DNA of 64,000 nucleotides from Halosimplex carlsbadense 2-9-1 (GTDB lineage: Archaea; Halobacteriota; Halobacteria; Halobacteriales; Haloarculaceae): the NCBI RefSeq assembly GCF_000337455.1, contig NZ_AOIU01000034.1, positions 32,777 through 96,776 on the forward strand, written 5' to 3'. Below are positions 8,736 through 17,289 of the stretch, piece by piece. The notes below the pieces were generated by a model, which saw only the letters and a list, made by a program, of their open reading frames with translations, did no database searches and was not told the origin of the DNA. Each line of letters begins with the position of its first letter. The first letter of the stretch is position 1. The position numbers and the translations under genes are program-made.

Positions 8736-9137
8736 TTACTTCTCGGCGGTCCACTCGCGGGCTTCGGCCATGTCCGAAGTCACCAGCGGCTCCGCGCCGC
8801 TGTGTTCCATCCCTTCGAGGATGCTCTCCACGTCCATCTCCGAGATGACGCTGTCCGGGTGGACGACCGCCGAGTACTCGAGACCGACGTCGAGCGCACG
8901 CGGCATCCACTCGGTCTGCATCCACTGCTGGTCCTCGGCGTCGTGGGCGTTGATCCCGCGCGTGTCCGTCAAGACCTTGGCTGCGTCTCGTCGCTTGATC
9001 GCGTCCAGCAACGCCTCACAGCCCTCTCTGAACGTCGCGCCCGAGACATACTTGTCCCACGTGAAAACGATAGCGCCGATCTCCTCGTCCCACTCTATCG
9101 TGTAATTCTCAGTATCGTCGATAGTTTTTACTGCCAC
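8736..9137 (-). CDS. STAS/SpoIIAA-like small protein
   Basis: 133 residues, GTG start. The strand-helix pattern (TIEWDEEIGAIVFTWDKYVS, FREGCEALLDAIKRRDAAKV, LTDTRGINAHD, WMPRALDVGLEYSAVVHPDS) resembles the SpoIIAA/STAS-like fold, in which a small domain senses or relays signals. On the minus strand GATTTATG at about 9159-9166 lies about 25 nt before the start, so the mRNA is probably leaderless. It is divergent from the HTH_10 regulator at 9238. Confidence 0.65.
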   Translation of the reverse strand: MAVKTIDDTENYTIEWDEEIGAIVFTWDKYVSGATFREGCEALLDAIKRRDAAKVLTDTRGINAHDAEDQQWMQTEWMPRALDVGLEYSAVVHPDSVISEMDVESILEGMEHSGAEPLVTSDMAEAREWTAEK

Positions 9138-9237
9138 ATCTCTAACCCCTTTTTTTACCGCATAAATCGACCGACCAGATTATCATCATTGAAAACTTGG
9201 CCGGCAGACGGACGGACAGGATCGAAACAGATTAGCT

Positions 9238-9978
9238 ATGTCCAACGAACCGATGGATATGCGCGAGTTCGAGTTCGTCCTCACCTACCGGGCGGGCGCC
9301 GACGAGCTGATGGACGTGTTCGTCGAGCGGTCGGGACTGCGCGCGCAGACGGCGGCGTGTTTCGCGAACGACCGGTCGATGTGGCGTGTCGACCACGTGC
9401 TCGGGCCGGCCGAGGCGCTCGACGCCGTCGAGACCCATTTCCTCGACGAGACGACCTGCAACGAGTGTCTGGACGTGGAAGGCTGTACCTCCAGCCGCGA
9501 GTACCAGGTCATCAGCTCGGACCCGGAACACCGCGTCTACTTCACGCGCCGCGAGGAGATCCAGCACTGCCACTCGATCCCCTATCTCGCCGTCGACCAC
9601 GTCGGCGACGGCCTCCTGATCGAGGCCGAGCGCCGTAACGACGAGTACGTCTGGCGGCTGCTGATCTCCGACGACTGTGCAGTCGGCGAACTGTACGACC
9701 GGATCGACGCCCAGCTCCGCGACGGCATCTCGCTGGAACTCGGCCACGTCTCGGACCCGCAGAACTGGAACGGCGGCTTCGGGACTGCTGGGCTCCTGAC
9801 GCCGGAGGAACGCGAAGCCGTCGCCAGCGCGGTCGAAGCAGGCTACTACGGCACCCCTCGGGACGCCACCGTCGCCGACCTGGCCGAGCGGCTCGACACG
9901 CCACACTCGACGGTCCAGTACCGCCTCCAGCGCGCCGAGGAGAAGATCGTCGAGCGCTTCGCGTCCGAGACGCTCTGA
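9238..9978 (+). CDS. bacterio-opsin activator-type HTH_10 regulator
   Basis: 246 residues. The C-terminal 55 residues (LTPEEREAVASAVEAGYYGT, LAERLDTPHSTVQYRLQRAE) are the HTH_10 domain found in Bat and in many haloarchaeal transcription factors. The N-terminal 180 residues are a putative sensory domain; it has several Cys including CNECLDVEGC near residues 78-87, which might bind metal or sense redox. Start ATG at 9238. Target genes are unknown; the divergent STAS-like gene is a candidate. Confidence 0.87.
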   Translation: MSNEPMDMREFEFVLTYRAGADELMDVFVERSGLRAQTAACFANDRSMWRVDHVLGPAEALDAVETHFLDETTCNECLDVEGCTSSREYQVISSDPEHRVYFTRREEIQHCHSIPYLAVDHVGDGLLIEAERRNDEYVWRLLISDDCAVGELYDRIDAQLRDGISLELGHVSDPQNWNGGFGTAGLLTPEEREAVASAVEAGYYGTPRDATVADLAERLDTPHSTVQYRLQRAEEKIVERFASETL

Positions 9979-10008
9979 CGGGTCCGAACCACGGCGTCGG
10001 CCGCCACC

Positions 10009-10650
10009 TCAGTCGTCGACCAGGTCCGCGACCATCCCGCTCACGTACTCGACCTCGTCGTCGTTGACGCCGTGGCCCATGCCCGGGTAGATGCGTTCCT
10101 CCACGTCGGCGTCCAGCTTCTCCAGCACCTCCGTCGTCACGTGGACGCGTTCCTCGGGGATGTGCGGGTCCACGTCGCTACACCCGACGAACGACGGCGT
10201 GCCCTCCAGCGACCCCTCGAACTCGGCGGGATCGATCGTCTCGCCGATGAGCCCGCCGGAGAAGGCGACGTGCCCGCCGTAGCGCTCGGGGTTGCGCGCC
10301 ACGAACTCCGACCCGAGACAGGCGCCCTGGGAGAACCCGAGTATCAGCACCTTCTCGGTGGGGATCCCGGCGTCGTTCGCTTCGCCGAGCGCGTCCTCGA
10401 TGGCTTGCAGCCCCGACGAGCGGCCGGGCTCGTTGGACTCGACGGGTTCGAGGAAGGAGTTGGGGTACCAGGTGTTGCGCGCGGCCTGCGGGGCGAGCAG
10501 CGCGACGCCGTCCGCGTGGAGCTGCCGTCCCATCTGGAGGATGCTCTGGGCGGTCGCGCCGCGGCCGTGGACGAGGATCATCGCCGCTTCGGCGTCCTCC
10601 AGGGGCGTCCCGCCCGTGGCCAGTTGCTGTCCCTGATGGGGACCGTCCAT
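10009..10650 (-). CDS. alpha/beta hydrolase, phospholipase/carboxylesterase family
   Basis: 213 residues. MILVHGRGATAQSIL is the oxyanion strand region, GFSQG places the nucleophile at Ser107, with Asp near 159-161 (CSDVDPHIP) and His193 (GMGHG) completing the triad. The length fits the abhydrolase_2 family, cytosolic esterases of broad specificity. No signal peptide. It is convergent with the HTH_10 gene; the substrate cannot be deduced. Confidence 0.86.
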   Translation of the reverse strand: MDGPHQGQQLATGGTPLEDAEAAMILVHGRGATAQSILQMGRQLHADGVALLAPQAARNTWYPNSFLEPVESNEPGRSSGLQAIEDALGEANDAGIPTEKVLILGFSQGACLGSEFVARNPERYGGHVAFSGGLIGETIDPAEFEGSLEGTPSFVGCSDVDPHIPEERVHVTTEVLEKLDADVEERIYPGMGHGVNDDEVEYVSGMVADLVDD

Positions 10651-10853
10651 TCAGGCCACCTCCCCGCGGTCCGCTGTGCGTTCGCCGGTCGGCTCAACGT
10701 CGAGCGTGCGTCGCTGGTCGGTCACGCCAGTCCATACGGCATCGTCCTACAAAGGCGCTCGCCGACATCCGCGTCACCCGATGACATCGGCGTTACCGAC
10801 CCGTGTCAGGCGACCTGTCGACCGCTCGCCGCCCCCGCCCTCACCCGGTCGCC

Positions 10854-11696
10854 TCAGAGCCCCAGGATCTCCCGGGCCTGTGAGGTGTCGGCCACCTCCC
10901 GACCGAGTTCGTCGGCGACTCGCACCACGCGTTCGACGAGCTGGGCGTTGCTCTCGGCGAGTTCCCCCTGCCGGTAGTAGACGTTGTCTTCCAGCCCGAC
11001 GCGGACGTTCCCGCCGAACAGGACTCCCATCGTCGCGAAGGGCAACTGGTGGCGGCCGAACCCGAGCGTGTTGAACAGCGCGCCGTCGGGGAGGTTGTCG
11101 ACCGCGTTGAGGAAGTTCCCCGGACGCGGCCGCGTCAGCGTTCCGGGACCGAAGACGAGCGTCGCGTACACCGGCTCGGCCAGATCGCGGCGGTCGAGCA
11201 GGCCGTGGACCTCGTTGAGGTGGCCGTCGTTGAACACCTCCAGTTCGGGTTTGATCCCGCGGTCGGCCATCTCGTCGTACAGCGCGTCGATGGTCGCGAG
11301 CGTGTTCTCGCTCGTCAGCCGCTCGTAGCGGTTCAGCGGCCCCATGTCCAGCGACGCCATCTCCGGCGGCGGATCCGTGCGTAGCCCCAGGTGCCGCTTC
11401 TCCGTCGGTGCCTGGGTCGCCCCGGTCGTGTGCTGGATGACCACGTCGTCGGTGTACCGCCGGATCGCCTCGTCGATCGCCTGGAAGCGCTCGGTCGAGA
11501 AGGCCCGTTCGCCGTTGTCCGTCCTGGCGTGGACGTGGACGACCGACGCGCCCGCCGCCTCGACTTCCCCGGCCGCCTTCCCGATCTCCTCGGGCGTCTC
11601 GGGCAGGTTCGGGTTCGCCTCCTTGCCGTGGATCCCGCCGGTCAGCGCCGCCGTGACGACGACCGGCTCGTCGGCGAGGAATCGTTCGTAGCTCAC
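10854..11696 (-). CDS. beta-keto acid cleavage enzyme (BKACE, DUF849)
   Basis: 280 residues, GTG start ([20 protein letters not shown] follows). The N-terminal [13 protein letters not shown] and [10 protein letters not shown] supply zinc-binding His/Glu residues of the DUF849 TIM barrel, and [31 protein letters not shown] and [12 protein letters not shown] agree with the family. These enzymes condense beta-keto acids with acetyl-CoA to give acetoacetate and a CoA ester. The start overlaps the stop of the small upstream gene (GTGA). Confidence 0.9.
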   Translation of the reverse strand: MSYERFLADEPVVVTAALTGGIHGKEANPNLPETPEEIGKAAGEVEAAGASVVHVHARTDNGERAFSTERFQAIDEAIRRYTDDVVIQHTTGATQAPTEKRHLGLRTDPPPEMASLDMGPLNRYERLTSENTLATIDALYDEMADRGIKPELEVFNDGHLNEVHGLLDRRDLAEPVYATLVFGPGTLTRPRPGNFLNAVDNLPDGALFNTLGFGRHQLPFATMGVLFGGNVRVGLEDNVYYRQGELAESNAQLVERVVRVADELGREVADTSQAREILGL

Positions 11697-11923
11697 GAGC
11701 CGTCATCCCCGTGGCCGTCTTCGGATTCGTGGTCGTCCACGTCGGCGTCGGCGTGCTCGCGATAGATCTCGCAGTCCTCGGCGTGGTCGAGGTCGAACCG
11801 GTCGTTGCAGATGTCGGCGCGCATCGGCTGGACGAATCGCTCGGCGCCCTCGCAGTAGGCGCGCGCCTCGTCGAAGGACTTCCCGTCTGCGGATTCGCGA
11901 TAGGAGAGGAACGGACAGGTCAC
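11693..11923 (-). CDS. small four-cysteine haloarchaeal protein
   Basis: 76 residues from GTG 11923 ([20 protein letters not shown]), with Cys at positions near 3, 22, 38 and 52 (TCP, AYC, DIC, EDC), a spacing that could hold zinc or an Fe-S cluster. The frame also reads to 11968, but the N-terminus then becomes unlike a protein start. It is coupled by a four-base overlap to the BKACE gene, suggesting co-translation. The tail is D/H-rich ([18 protein letters not shown]). Confidence 0.7.
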   Translation of the reverse strand: MTCPFLSYRESADGKSFDEARAYCEGAERFVQPMRADICNDRFDLDHAEDCEIYREHADADVDDHESEDGHGDDGS

Positions 11924-12023
11924 GGCTCGACTAGGGCGCACAGATCCAAAAAGCCCGACGCAGCACACGAGTCGGTCGCGGACTCGGTGTCGATGGATGT
12001 TCGGTACAGGTGAGGTAGTTAGC

Positions 12024-12385
12024 GGTGCGTCCGGCGTGCGCTGTCGAGCGTGCCCGCGTCTCGCGCGGGCCGCTCGAAACAGTCGCCCGAGGTCCTCGCG
12101 AACCGTGTGAGCGAGGGCTTGTCAGAGCGTGCTCTGACAGTGGATGAGAAGCGCAGCCTGCGAGCATCGCAAGAGGTTGGGAAGGTGTGAGGCCGTCCGC
12201 GGTGCTGTGCGGGGCGGTCCTGGCGGACTGAAAGGGCGAGGCGCGCTCGCGTTTATTCAGTCGCCTGAGCGACCCCTATCCGAAGCGGCCGCAGGCCGCG
12301 AGGATATGTCGGTCAGCGACCGCGAGCGCGGTGAGGGCTTTCATCGCGTGCTGTCCCCGGTGAGTGCGGTCGCTGTCGTTCGATT
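12024..12385 (+). repeat. dispersed structured element, copy A
   Basis: First of three copies of a non-coding element (others near 33.8 and 61.8 kb). Conserved blocks in order: CTGTCG stem strand, GAGGTTGGGAAGGTGTGAGG, GCGGTGCTGTG, GACTGAAAGGGCGAGG, CGCGCTCGCG, AGTCGCCTGAGCG, CTATCCG, GGATAT, CAGCGACCGCGAGCGCGG, GAGGGCTTTCATCG and TGCTGTCCCCGGTGA. Stems: GTCGC-CTGA-GCGAC, GCGAG-GCGCG-CTCGC, TATCC/GGATA around GCGGCC-GCA-GGCCGC, and CAGCGACCGC (from about 12313) with GCGGTCGCTG (from about 12366). A further TGTCAGAGC-GT-GCTCTGACA hairpin lies near 12120-12139. Confidence 0.8.
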
Positions 12386-12484
12386 TTATTCCACAACTCG
12401 TTCACCCGAAAGGACTGATAAGCAAGCACGCCGAATCGAGCGGACTACGAGTCCGGGGGCGTCGAACCGAGAGTCGCAACATTG

Positions 12485-12490
12485 TTTATC
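12485..12490 (+). promoter_or_regulatory. TATA box of pyrF
   Basis: TTTATC starting 27 nt before the ATG at 12512, so transcription should start at or next to the start codon (leaderless mRNA). Confidence 0.6.
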
Positions 12491-12511
12491 GGACTCGGCG
12501 ACTCGGGAGGT

Positions 12512-13324
12512 ATGAACTTCTTCGACCGGCTGGCCGACCGGATCGCGACCGTCGACAGCGTCGTCTCGGTCGGGCTGGACCCCGACCCCGCGCGGATCCC
12601 CGACCACCTGGCAGACCACGACCTGCCCCGATGGGCGTTCAACCGCCGGATCATCGACGCCACGCACGAACACGCCGCCGCCTACAAGCCCAACGCCGCC
12701 TTCTACGAGGACCCGGACGGCTGGACGGCCCTGCGCGAGACCGTCGCCTACGCTCACGGCAAGGACGTGCCGGTCCTGCTGGACGCCAAGCGCGCCGACA
12801 TCGGCAACACCGCCCGCCAGTACGCCGACCTGCTCGACGACGACGACGGCATGGGCGTCGACGCCATCACCGTCAATCCCTACCTCGGCCGGGACTCGCT
12901 CGAACCGTTCCTCTCACGGGCAGACAAGGGCGTCATCGTCCTCTGTCGCACCTCTAACCCCGGCGGCGCCGACCTGCAGGGTCTCGAACTCGAAACCGGC
13001 GAACCGCTGTACGAACGGGTCGCCGCGATGGCCGACCTGTGGAACGGCAACGACAACGTCGGCCTCGTCGTCGGCGCCACCGCCCCTGAAGAACTGGAAG
13101 AGGTCCGCGAGATCGTCCCCGACATCCCGTTCCTCGTCCCCGGCGTCGGCGCGCAGGGCGGCGACGCCGAAGCGGCCGTCGAGTACGGCCTCGCCGACGG
13201 CGTCGGGCTCGTCAACTCCTCGCGGGGTATCATCTTCGCCGGCGAGAACCAGGGCGAGGGCTTCGCCGACGCCGCCGGCCAGGCGGCGAAGCGCCTCAAA
13301 AAGCGGCTGAACCGGTACCGGTAG
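12512..13324 (+). CDS. pyrF: orotidine 5'-phosphate decarboxylase
   Basis: 270 residues. SVGLDPDPARIPDHL, YKPNAAFYED and VLLDAKRADIGNTA (the catalytic D-K-x-x-D cluster) followed by DAITVNPYLG, CRTSNPGG and VPGVGAQGGD identify the class of OMP decarboxylases with about 270 residues. It makes UMP from OMP in pyrimidine synthesis. Start ATG 12512 follows a TATA box by about 25 nt. It stands alone, with repeat element copy A immediately upstream. Confidence 0.97.
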   Translation: MNFFDRLADRIATVDSVVSVGLDPDPARIPDHLADHDLPRWAFNRRIIDATHEHAAAYKPNAAFYEDPDGWTALRETVAYAHGKDVPVLLDAKRADIGNTARQYADLLDDDDGMGVDAITVNPYLGRDSLEPFLSRADKGVIVLCRTSNPGGADLQGLELETGEPLYERVAAMADLWNGNDNVGLVVGATAPEELEEVREIVPDIPFLVPGVGAQGGDAEAAVEYGLADGVGLVNSSRGIIFAGENQGEGFADAAGQAAKRLKKRLNRYR

Positions 13325-13356
13325 CGCGGCCGGGCAACGACCCCCGTCTCGAAACC

Positions 13357-13370
13357 AGTATTTAAATCTA
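13357..13370 (+). promoter_or_regulatory. TATA-like box upstream of sensor-domain gene
   Basis: AGTATTTAAATC is a strong AT island in GC-rich DNA between pyrF and the gene at 13440. The distance to that ATG (about 75 nt) implies a short leader rather than leaderless transcription. Confidence 0.45.
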
Positions 13371-13439
13371 GGGGAGCGGTTCCGCGACTGAAACCGTGAT
13401 CCCCCTTACACGGAGGAGCGGGTCCACGGTCTACACGTG

Positions 13440-14066
13440 ATGACCACGATAGAATCCGCGTTCCGCCGCTTCGTCGGCGTGACGGTCGACCTGCAGACGT
13501 ACAGGAACATCGCGTACTTGTTGCTGGCGTTCCCGCTCGGGACGCTCTATTTCACGGTGCTCTGGGGCGGCGGCGTCGCGGGGGTCTCGCTGGTCCCGCT
13601 GTTCCTGTTCGGGGTTCCTCTGCTGATCGCGGTGCTGGCCGTCGCCGTCCACCTCGCGGAACTGGAGGCGCGTCTCACCCGCGGCCTGGTCGGCAGCGAC
13701 GTGAACTTCGAAGCGCCGCGCCCGAACGAGGAGACCGCCGTCGAGTTCGCGAAGCACCTGGTGACCGACTCGCGAAGCTACAGGGCGGCCGTCTACCTGC
13801 TGTCGAAGTTCGTCGTCGGCGTTGCGGCGTTCGCGGCGGTGTCGACCGCAGCGGCCGTCTCGACCGCGATGGTCCTCGCGCCGCTCCTCTACGGAAACCC
13901 GGAGGTTCACTACGATTTCGGGGTCTGGTCGGTCACGACGCTCCCCGGTGCGGTCGCGGTCGCCGCTGTCGGAGTCCTCCTCGGGTTCCTCACCCTCCAC
14001 GCCTGTAACGTCGGCGCGCGAGCGGTCGGCGAATACACCGAACTGATGTTGGGATCCGCCGACTGA
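13440..14066 (+). CDS. membrane sensor-domain protein (PF13796-like)
   Basis: 208 residues with four hydrophobic stretches: about 24-45, 50-72, 125-150 and 165-190, arranged in two pairs around a soluble loop (HLAELEARLTRGLVGSDVNF...). The start MTTIESAFRRFVGVTVDLQT and the paired-helix plan match the 'putative sensor' domain often N-terminal to histidine kinases or HTH proteins; here it stands alone. An in-frame GTG at 13437 is an alternative start. Ligand and partner unknown. Confidence 0.75.
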   Translation: MTTIESAFRRFVGVTVDLQTYRNIAYLLLAFPLGTLYFTVLWGGGVAGVSLVPLFLFGVPLLIAVLAVAVHLAELEARLTRGLVGSDVNFEAPRPNEETAVEFAKHLVTDSRSYRAAVYLLSKFVVGVAAFAAVSTAAAVSTAMVLAPLLYGNPEVHYDFGVWSVTTLPGAVAVAAVGVLLGFLTLHACNVGARAVGEYTELMLGSAD

Positions 14067-14067
14067 G

Positions 14068-14277
14068 TCAGAACTCGTAGGTGTCGACGCCGTCGGGCAT
14101 GTCGTCGCCGGTCCCGGTCGGGTCCGCGGGGTCGCCGCCCTCGATCTCGGCCACGCACTCGCTACAGATCCCCAGCTGGGCGTCGAAGTGCCGGTCACAC
14201 ACCAGGTTCCCGCAGCGGTCGCAGGTGTGGTCGACCTCGGGGCGCTGGCAGATCTCGCAGAGCCCGGACACGCTCAT
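14068..14277 (-). CDS. small zinc-finger protein, eight Cys/His ligands
   Basis: 69 residues: MSVSGLCEICQRPEVDHTCD, then RCGNLVCDRHFDAQLGICSEC. Four CxxC-type knuckles (CEIC, CDRC, CDRH, CSEC) form a cross-brace or B-box-like double zinc site, followed by an acidic tail ending VDTYEF. Such proteins are frequent in haloarchaea and may mediate protein contacts. It ends convergently with the sensor-domain gene, two bases apart. Start ATG 14277 is directly before the first knuckle. Confidence 0.72.
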   Translation of the reverse strand: MSVSGLCEICQRPEVDHTCDRCGNLVCDRHFDAQLGICSECVAEIEGGDPADPTGTGDDMPDGVDTYEF

Positions 14278-14368
14278 GATCCGCGGTTGGGTCCCGACGC
14301 GTTTAGGGGTTGGGTGGCCGATGCTGTCGGCCACAAGACACTTATCCGACTTCGGAGTGGTCGAGGGT

Positions 14369-15718
14369 ATGGACGCGCCCTCCCGTCGACGGGTTCTCGC
14401 TGTCGCCGCCGTAGCGGCCGGTGCGAGCGGTTGTCTCGACGGCGCCGGCTCCGCGTCGACAGCGTCGCCTTCGACGACCAGCGGAGACGAGACGCCGACC
14501 GCGTCACCGACGGCGACGGACCCGCACACGCCGACGGCGACCGAACCACCCACGGCCAGCGACACGGCCACCGATCCGTCGACCGGGTCGCCCGCGACGG
14601 AGTCGCCGGGGGTCGCGTGGCGGGACGCCTTCGACGAGCCGGTAACGGCGCGACCCTTCGTCGGTGAGGACCGCCTGTTCGCGGGGTCGGAGGGCGGAAC
14701 GCTCCGCGCCTACGGCTCGGACGGCGACCTCGCGTGGAAGCGTGATTTCCCCTCGCGGGTGCGGGACCTGACCGTCGCGGACGGGACGCTGCTGGCGCTG
14801 GTCGGGACGGACGAACTGTCGTCCGCCCACACCGTTCACGCGCTCGACGCCGCCTCCGGTCGGGAGCGCTGGACGTTCAGCCCGACCGACTGGTGGCTCG
14901 ACGTCCTGGCCGCGTCGGGCGGAACGGCGTACGTCGCGACCGCGGACGACGCGCTCTCGGAGTCGGGGGAGACGCTCTACGCGCTCGATCTCGTCGGCGG
15001 TGACACGGAGTGGTCGGCGGGGATCGGTGACCCGCGCGAGGCGGTCCTCACCGACGACGCGGTCGTCGTTTCGTCATCCGGGCGGACGTACGGGTTCGAC
15101 CGCACCGACGGCCGCCAGCGGTGGAGCCGCCCGGCCGAAACGGTCTACTCGACGCTCGCGGCCGTCGACGGGACGGTCGTCTACGCGGACAGCTCGGAGG
15201 CCGACGACGTCTACAGCGAACTCCTGGGACTCGACGCCGCCTCGGGGGAAGAGCGGTGGCGGCTCGACTCCTGGGCGGTCACCACGACGGTCGCCGGCGA
15301 CGGCGACCTGTTCGCCGGTGGCGCTCGGACCGCCAGGATCGACCCCGCCGACGGCTCGGCCGCCTGGACGGTGGACAAGCCCGGTCTGCTCACCGACGCC
15401 GGCCTGACCGGAGACCGCCTCTACGCGGGCGGCGACGAACTGCACGCGCTGACCCGCGAGGGCGGCGAGCGGGCGTGGACGTGGACGCCCGACCCGCCAC
15501 AGGGTGGCGTCTCGGCGGCCGGCGTCGCCGACGAAACCCTCTACCTCGACTCGTACCACGATGCCGACGTTCGCAATCAGTACAAGTTCGCGGTCGAGAC
15601 GGCAGACGGGAGCGACCGCTGGACGTTCGAGAACGGCACCGAACTCACGGACCTCTCCGTCGGTGCGGACCTCGCGGTCGGCGGCGGCGAGGACGGGACC
15701 CTCTACGCGCTCCGGTAG
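14369..15718 (+). CDS. PQQ-type beta-propeller lipoprotein
   Basis: 449 residues. MDAPSRRRVLAVAAVAAGAS followed by GC gives a twin-arginine-like signal with a lipobox, so the protein is probably exported and lipid-anchored. A Thr/Pro-rich linker (about residues 30-75) precedes repeated blades with the W-x-x-D/G and 'LYALD', 'GRERWTF', 'GEERWRL' motifs of the PQQ/quinoprotein-like propeller (about eight blades). These propellers often act as binding scaffolds; no PQQ-dehydrogenase catalytic residues are evident. Confidence 0.88.
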   Translation: MDAPSRRRVLAVAAVAAGASGCLDGAGSASTASPSTTSGDETPTASPTATDPHTPTATEPPTASDTATDPSTGSPATESPGVAWRDAFDEPVTARPFVGEDRLFAGSEGGTLRAYGSDGDLAWKRDFPSRVRDLTVADGTLLALVGTDELSSAHTVHALDAASGRERWTFSPTDWWLDVLAASGGTAYVATADDALSESGETLYALDLVGGDTEWSAGIGDPREAVLTDDAVVVSSSGRTYGFDRTDGRQRWSRPAETVYSTLAAVDGTVVYADSSEADDVYSELLGLDAASGEERWRLDSWAVTTTVAGDGDLFAGGARTARIDPADGSAAWTVDKPGLLTDAGLTGDRLYAGGDELHALTREGGERAWTWTPDPPQGGVSAAGVADETLYLDSYHDADVRNQYKFAVETADGSDRWTFENGTELTDLSVGADLAVGGGEDGTLYALR

Positions 15719-15790
15719 CGGTCGGAGGCGCGCACCCGAACGGGAGCCGCGTCCGAGACGTTTAGGGGGCACCGACGCCAAGGGACGAGC

Positions 15791-16378
15791 GTGTACGGTT
15801 CCCGACTCGTCTCGGCGCTCGCGGCCGTGTTCACGGCCATAGCCGTCCTCTTCGCTATCTTCGGGGTCGTCGCGAACGTGGGCTTTTTCGCCGTCGCGCT
15901 GCTGTTCGGCGCGGTCGCGTACTTCATGTGGTACCACGCCTCCGGCCGGTTCGCCCAGCGGCTCTACCGCGGCGTCGAGGAACGTGCCGCCCCCGGTGGC
16001 GGCGGCCGGGGCGGCCGCGGCGGTTTCGGCGCCGGTCCCCGCGAGGACTGGGAACCGCCGCGCGACGAGGACGCAGGTCGCCGGGCGCGAGCGGCCGGCG
16101 GCCAGGCCCGCGGCGGTCGCGCGCGCACCGGTGGTCGACGGCGACAGGCACGCGCGGGGGGCCAGCGTCGGCGGCGACGCGCGGCCGCCGCGGCCCAGCC
16201 CAGCGGTCCGACGGCCGCCGAGGCCTACGACACGCTCGAACTGGACCGCGGTGCCGACGATGACGCCGTCAAGGCCGCCTACCGCGAGAAAGTCAAAGAG
16301 GTCCACCCCGACTCCCCCGACGGCGACGAGGAGGAGTTCAAGGAGGTCCAGTCAGCCTACGAGCGGCTGACCGACTGA
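15791..16378 (+). CDS. membrane-anchored J-domain protein
   Basis: 195 residues from GTG 15791. Two hydrophobic helices (about 8-30 and 32-48), then an Arg/Gly/Ala-rich low-complexity linker (about residues 65-135), and a C-terminal J domain (AAEAYDTLELDRGADDDAVK, with the HPD tripeptide in VHPDSPDG). The J domain would stimulate DnaK ATPase at the membrane. Unlike DnaJ, the J domain is last and there is no zinc centre. The linker is strikingly basic in an acidic proteome. Confidence 0.85.
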   Translation: MYGSRLVSALAAVFTAIAVLFAIFGVVANVGFFAVALLFGAVAYFMWYHASGRFAQRLYRGVEERAAPGGGGRGGRGGFGAGPREDWEPPRDEDAGRRARAAGGQARGGRARTGGRRRQARAGGQRRRRRAAAAAQPSGPTAAEAYDTLELDRGADDDAVKAAYREKVKEVHPDSPDGDEEEFKEVQSAYERLTD

Positions 16379-16538
16379 GTGCTGCCCCGTTCGATTCGAA
16401 TGCGTACTGACCGCTGGATCATCTACCAGTTGCAAATGATATTCGTCCCGCGATGCAGGATGAAGGTGTATATCTCGCACGAGCACACTCCGTCGTCCGC
16501 GAGATAGAATTCATAGATACAGACGAAGACTGTTGGCG

Positions 16539-16874
16539 TTAGTGATCCAGATACTGAAGGATGTCTGTCCTCTGGTCGCGCAACTCGACGACCTCTCGGT
16601 CGTGATCATACCCGATGGCGCCAGCGTCGGCCAGAATCGGGAGATGTGCGTGGACGAGACTCGTACAGATACGCTCGTAGCGGTCACGGGTGTGTTCGCC
16701 TTCAAGCAGCGCGATCTGGTCGGCCACGTCACTCACCGGAGTAGCGCCTGCCTGGGTGGCGAGGTACTTGAGTGCGACCCGGCGACGGTGGTGGGAGAGA
16801 AGCTTGAAAACTTCCGACACGGATTCTTCGGCGTCGATGTTTCCTGGGCTGCTGTCAGTGGTTTTGGTCGTCAT
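16539..16874 (-). CDS. haloarchaeal HTH-type regulator (DUF7344-like)
   Basis: 111 residues. ESVSEVFKLLSHHRRRVALK, followed by ATPVSDVADQIALLEG, RICTSLVHAHLPILADAGAI and YDHDREVVEL, fits the winged-helix DUF7344 family of halophilic archaea: helix pair, recognition helix and short wing. It is a putative DNA-binding regulator with unknown targets. The surrounding DNA (16.4-17.6 kb) has lower GC and shorter genes than the flanks. Confidence 0.75.
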   Translation of the reverse strand: MTTKTTDSSPGNIDAEESVSEVFKLLSHHRRRVALKYLATQAGATPVSDVADQIALLEGEHTRDRYERICTSLVHAHLPILADAGAIGYDHDREVVELRDQRTDILQYLDH

Positions 16875-17067
16875 AGCGGTGTCTTACTCCGCGATCTCTT
16901 TGACTGGTCGCCGCCCTCGGGCGGACGGACACCGCGGAGTCCGTTTGGTATTCACGAAGGGGGTATCTTAACTGTATGTTACCATGTCGCGAGGGTAACC
17001 TACCGTTTGGGGGAAAGATTCGGGCCAGATATAGATATATTAACTGATATAGTTCCGACAGAGGGGC

Positions 17068-17289
17068 TCACTCGTCGACAAAGTCGCAGCCATTGTCGGG
17101 AGGGGCAGCACCGCTGGTTTTTTCGATACTAATTCGCCAGTCCGGCACTAAGTCCGACGGGGAGGTGACCTCCCACGTGTCTTCGACTTCGGTGCCTCTA
17201 GCGAAGGACTCCCGCAGCAGCGTAGCGAGCGCTCGCTCGAAGGCCTCGGACGGAGACTCCGAACATCCGTCGTTCGATGATGTGGTCAT
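17068..17289 (-). CDS. HalOD1 output-domain protein
   Basis: 73 residues. EAFERALATLLRESF and WEVTSPSDLVPDWRISIEKT... match the HalOD1 domain (PF18545), an output domain of haloarchaeal signalling often found as a single-domain protein. ATG at 17289; a GTTATAGTT box (about 17319-17327) on the minus strand lies about 30 nt upstream. Partner unknown; it might act with a histidine kinase or response regulator elsewhere. Confidence 0.75.
   Translation of the reverse strand: MTTSSNDGCSESPSEAFERALATLLRESFARGTEVEDTWEVTSPSDLVPDWRISIEKTSGAAPPDNGCDFVDE

Noticed and set aside
12024..12385. Element A as RNase P RNA or SRP RNA
   Set aside because: It is multi-copy and lacks the conserved helices and GNRA/P4 sequences that I would expect of those single-copy RNAs.
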